From assembly GCA_025966175.1 (NCBI GenBank), contig JAOPVN010000584.1:1-8263 (forward strand): DNA of 8,263 nucleotides. The letters run 5' to 3'. Origin of the DNA: Modestobacter sp. Its GTDB lineage: Bacteria; Actinomycetota; Actinomycetes; Mycobacteriales; Geodermatophilaceae. A program made the position numbers and the translations under genes. The notes under the pieces were generated by a model. It made no database searches. It was not told the origin of the DNA and saw nothing but the letters and a program-made list of their open reading frames with translations. Positions 6,298 through 8,263 of this stretch are shown here, piece after piece. Within the stretch, counting starts at the first letter, position 1. Every line of letters starts with the position of its first letter.

Positions 6298-6932
6298 GCC
6301 CGCCCCAGCAGACGCAGCGCCTGGCGCAGCAGGACGGCGACCTCGACCGCACCGGTGGCAGCCACCTGCTCATCGGCCACGGGGGCGAGCTGCACGACGG
6401 CGCCCTCGGCCTCCTTGCCGGTCCAGCCCAGGCTCATCAGGGCCGAGGTCAGCTGGTCCCGCCACGGTGCCACCGGAGTGACCGAGGACAGCCCGGCCGG
6501 GGCGGGCCCGTCCAGCGAGGTGTCCGACGTCGTGCTGCCCAGCCGGTCGCGCAGCTCGAGCACGAGCCGCTCGGCGCCCTTCTTGCCGATGCCCGGCACC
6601 TGCATGAGCGCCTTGAGGTCGCCCATGGAGACCGCGCGACGGACCTCCCGGGGCGGGTGGATGGCCAGGACCGCCTGGGCCAGCCGCGGCCCGACACCGT
6701 TGGCGGTCTGCAGCAGCTCGAACAGCTGCCGTTCGTCGTCGTCGGCAAAGCCGTAGAGGGTCAGTGAGTCCTCGCGCACGATGAGGCTGGTGGCCAGCCG
6801 GGCCTGCTCCCCGACCGACAGCCGGGCGATCGTGCCGGGCGTGCACTGCACGGACAGACCGATGCCGCCGACCTCGACGACGGCGCCGTCGGGCGACACC
6901 GCGGCCACCCGGCCGCTCACGCTGGCGATCAT
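6294..6932 (-). CDS. ruvA: Holliday junction DNA-binding protein RuvA
   Basis: RuvA binds four-way junctions as a tetramer or octamer, holds them open and square, and recruits RuvB. The 212-residue product has the N-terminal OB-fold (about 1-62, beginning MIASVSGRV with YGF at 60-62). Two helix-hairpin-helix motifs follow, TANGVGPRLAQAVL at 76-89 and VPGIGKKGAERLVLEL at 112-127. A low-complexity linker (about 132-154) leads to the small C-terminal RuvB-binding domain (about 155-212, WRDQLTSALMSLGWTGKEAEGAV). Length is close to the E. coli protein (203). The ATG at 6932 overlaps the ruvC stop by 4 nt (ATGA). A GGGGA ribosome-binding site ends about 7 nt upstream, within a possible small hairpin. 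Confidence 0.98.
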   Translation of the reverse strand: MIASVSGRVAAVSPDGAVVEVGGIGLSVQCTPGTIARLSVGEQARLATSLIVREDSLTLYGFADDDERQLFELLQTANGVGPRLAQAVLAIHPPREVRRAVSMGDLKALMQVPGIGKKGAERLVLELRDRLGSTTSDTSLDGPAPAGLSSVTPVAPWRDQLTSALMSLGWTGKEAEGAVVQLAPVADEQVAATGAVEVAVLLRQALRLLGRA

Positions 6933-7510
6933 CGGGAGATCCCCGTCCAGCGCGGCAGCGTCGTCGGGCGCACCGGCGCACCGATGCCGCCGGCCAGCGC
7001 CGCGACCCGCAGCCGGTCCTGCGCCGGAGCCCGCCACACGTGGCAGACGGCCAGGGCCAGCGCGTCGGCGGCGTCGGCCGGCTTGGGCGGCGTGGCGAGG
7101 CCGAGCACCCGGGTCACCATGAGGGTGACCTGGTCCTTGTCGGCCCGGCCGTTGCCGGAGATCGCGGCCTTGACCTCGCTGGGGGTGTGCCAGGCCACCG
7201 GCACGTCCGCCTGGGCGGCGGCGAGGGCGGCCACGCCGGCGGCCTGCGCGGTGCCGGTCGCCGTCCCCCTGTTGTTCTGGTGGAACACCCGCTCGATCGC
7301 CATGGCGGCGGGGCGGTGTTCACGGAGCAGCGCGGTCACCGCGGTGTGCACCTCCAACAGCCGGAGTTCCAGGTCCAGGTCCGGGGAGGTGCGGACGACG
7401 CCGACCCCCAGGGCCGTGGGCCGCGCGCCCGGCCGCCCTTCGACGACGCCCCACCCGCACCGGGTCAGGCCCGGGTCGATGCCCAGAACACGAATGTCTG
7501 GCACCCGCAT
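6929..7510 (-). CDS. ruvC: Crossover junction endodeoxyribonuclease RuvC
   Basis: RuvC resolves Holliday junctions by paired cuts in two strands of like polarity, acting as a dimer with RuvAB. The 193-residue protein has the RNase H-like fold with all four catalytic acids in place: D12 in VLGIDPG, E73 in AIERVF, and D146 and D149 in PADAADALALA. The HQNN segment (77-80) and the GRADKDQV helix (121-128) also match the family. Length is normal (E. coli 173, mycobacterial about 188). The ATG at 7510 is chosen because GGGAGG lies 6 nt upstream. The in-frame GTG at 7516 would leave no spacing. It starts the ruv operon and sits directly downstream of a LexA box. Confidence 0.98.
   Translation of the reverse strand: MRVPDIRVLGIDPGLTRCGWGVVEGRPGARPTALGVGVVRTSPDLDLELRLLEVHTAVTALLREHRPAAMAIERVFHQNNRGTATGTAQAAGVAALAAAQADVPVAWHTPSEVKAAISGNGRADKDQVTLMVTRVLGLATPPKPADAADALALAVCHVWRAPAQDRLRVAALAGGIGAPVRPTTLPRWTGISR
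6933..6945 (-). promoter_or_regulatory. Small hairpin over the ruvA ribosome-binding site
   Basis: Just before the ruvA ATG the minus strand reads CGGGGATCTCCCG. Its ends can form a 4-bp CGGG/CCCG stem with a 5-nt loop that includes the Shine-Dalgarno region. This lies within the end of ruvC, so ribosomes finishing ruvC would melt it, which fits the ATGA overlap and translational coupling. The stem is short and its stability has not been computed. Confidence 0.3.
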
Positions 7511-7530
7511 GCCCACCCTCCCAGCTTCGC

Positions 7531-7546
7531 ACGAACACGTGTTCGA
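7531..7546 (-). promoter_or_regulatory. LexA (SOS) operator upstream of ruvC
   Basis: The minus strand reads TCGAACACGTGTTCGT. The actinobacterial LexA box is TCGAAC-N4-GTTCGA, and 11 of its 12 fixed positions match here; only the last base differs. The box begins 20 nt upstream of the ruvC ATG and lies just downstream of a candidate -10 (7551-7556), so bound LexA would cover the expected transcription start. Control of ruvC by LexA is known in mycobacteria. The site predicts induction of ruvC-ruvA-ruvB, and perhaps of genes further downstream, after DNA damage. Confidence 0.88.
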
Positions 7547-7550
7547 TGGA

Positions 7551-7556
7551 ACGCTA
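7551..7556 (-). promoter_or_regulatory. Candidate -10 element (TAGCGT) of the ruvC promoter
   Basis: TAGCGT fits the TANNNT pattern and lies 40 nt upstream of the ruvC ATG, directly before the LexA box. No convincing -35 hexamer is seen 16-19 nt upstream. I also do not see the damage-responsive PafBC-type element (TGTCRGTG, 8 nt, TANNNT). The placement relative to the operator is the main support. Confidence 0.4.
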
Positions 7557-7599
7557 GCCGGGAGATCGGTGCCCGCCGGTGTGCGACTCGCCGGAAGGG

Positions 7600-8263
7600 T
7601 CAGCCGACGCCGATGGAGATGACCGGGGAGGCAGCCGGGTCCAGCCAACGCATCAGCGTCTGCAGGGTGCCCCCGTCGATGGCCACGCAGCCTGCCGTCG
7701 CAGCCCCGTCGGTGACGTGCAGGAAGAAGGCGGAGCCGGCGCCCCGGGTGCCGCCGCGGTTGTAGTCGATCACGACCGCGTGGTCGTAGACGGGGCCCGC
7801 GGCGTCCAGGTCCTCCCCCGCCGACTCGTCGAAGTCGCAGGTGCCGGGTGCGCACTCGGTGTACTGGTTGTACCGAGGGCTGGCCGGGTCGGAGACCCAC
7901 CAGTCGTCGCCGTCCACGACCCGGTACGGAAGGGCGGTCCCCGGGTCAGCCGCCCGACCGAAGGCCTCGGTCAGGCCGAACGTGCCGGCCGGGGTCCGCG
8001 TCGAGTCCTCGCTGGCGGCGCCCACGCCGGCGGCCCCGATCCGGGCCCGGACCGGACCGAGCACCGCCGTCCACCCGTCCGGGCCGAGCTGCCACGCGGT
8101 CAGCTGCGCGGTCGTCGCCGAGCGGGAGGGAGCCACCACGGTCACCACCTGGGTGCCCGGCGGCTCGACGTCCAGGGGCAGCTGCAGGGGCACCGGCGCG
8201 GCCACCACGGCGGGGACGGCTGCGGGGGCGGCGGCGGGGGGCGCCGCGGTCGGTGCGGGCCCG
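7600..8263 (-). CDS. L,D-transpeptidase (YkuD-fold) family protein, C-terminal part (5' end beyond window)
   Basis: This family forms or edits peptidoglycan peptide links outside the membrane, using a Cys nucleophile. The 220 visible residues begin with a Pro/Ala-rich linker (about 1-35 of the fragment) that runs off the window edge, so a signal peptide or lipobox cannot be judged. The catalytic fold follows, with TRTPAGTFGL (codons around 7998-7969), where substrate-site segments usually lie. The catalytic region is GSAFFLHVTDGAATAGCVAI. His at 7717-7719 and Cys at 7687-7689 are the expected pair. The classic SHGC form is TAGC here, as I recall for many actinobacterial members of this branch. 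Two Cys (ECAPGTC, near 7835-7855) may form a disulfide. A GTG at 8208 could act as a start, but the open Pro/Ala-rich frame upstream argues against it. It ends 89 nt before ruvC. The exact substrate is unknown, and a carboxypeptidase role is also possible. Confidence 0.88.
   Translation of the reverse strand, partial: GPAPTAAPPAAAPAAVPAVVAAPVPLQLPLDVEPPGTQVVTVVAPSRSATTAQLTAWQLGPDGWTAVLGPVRARIGAAGVGAASEDSTRTPAGTFGLTEAFGRAADPGTALPYRVVDGDDWWVSDPASPRYNQYTECAPGTCDFDESAGEDLDAAGPVYDHAVVIDYNRGGTRGAGSAFFLHVTDGAATAGCVAIDGGTLQTLMRWLDPAASPVISIGVG

Noticed and set aside
6933..7037. A longer RuvA beginning at an in-frame start near 7037
   Set aside because: It would overlap ruvC by over 100 nt and add residues with no RuvA similarity; MIASVSG at 6932 is the standard RuvA start.

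Overview
This is a very GC-rich window read almost wholly on the minus strand. It holds the conserved actinobacterial block ruvC-ruvA-ruvB-yajC-secD-secF-apt-rel, preceded by a secreted-type L,D-transpeptidase gene. The gene order, the GTG start of yajC, the TANNNT-type -10 candidates and an actinobacterial LexA box all point to Actinomycetota. The style of the intergenic repeat and of the proteins suggests a Geodermatophilaceae-like or related genus, but that is a guess.

Layout in transcription order, from the right edge to the left: the 3' part of a YkuD-fold L,D-transpeptidase (8263-7600, 5' end outside the window); an 89-bp gap with a near-perfect LexA operator just in front of ruvC; ruvC (7510-6929) and ruvA (6932-6294), joined by an ATGA overlap; a 157-bp repeat-filled gap between ruvA and ruvB; ruvB (6136-5009); a 142-bp gap with a possible promoter and GC hairpins; yajC (4866-4522), secD (4507-2885), secF (2888-1464) and apt (1467-883), packed tightly with ATGA overlaps at secD/secF and secF/apt; an 82-bp gap; and the 5' third of a bifunctional (p)ppGpp synthetase/hydrolase gene, rel (800-1), cut by the left edge.

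The genes form functional groups. RuvA, RuvB and RuvC move and cut Holliday junctions, and the LexA box places them under DNA-damage control. YajC, SecD and SecF are the accessory part of the Sec translocon that uses proton motive force to help pull proteins across the membrane. Apt salvages adenine to AMP, and Rel makes and degrades (p)ppGpp. No stretch longer than 300 bases lacks a gene.

This is mainly a housekeeping region, and I did not find a new defence, mobile or biosynthetic system. The parts most worth a second look are small: the repeat-filled ruvA-ruvB junction, which stays open as a short frame overlapping both genes by 4 nt; the 36-bp tandem repeat coding an Ala/Ser/Thr/Pro linker in SecD; the LexA operator; and the hairpins that may hide the ruvA and rel ribosome-binding sites.
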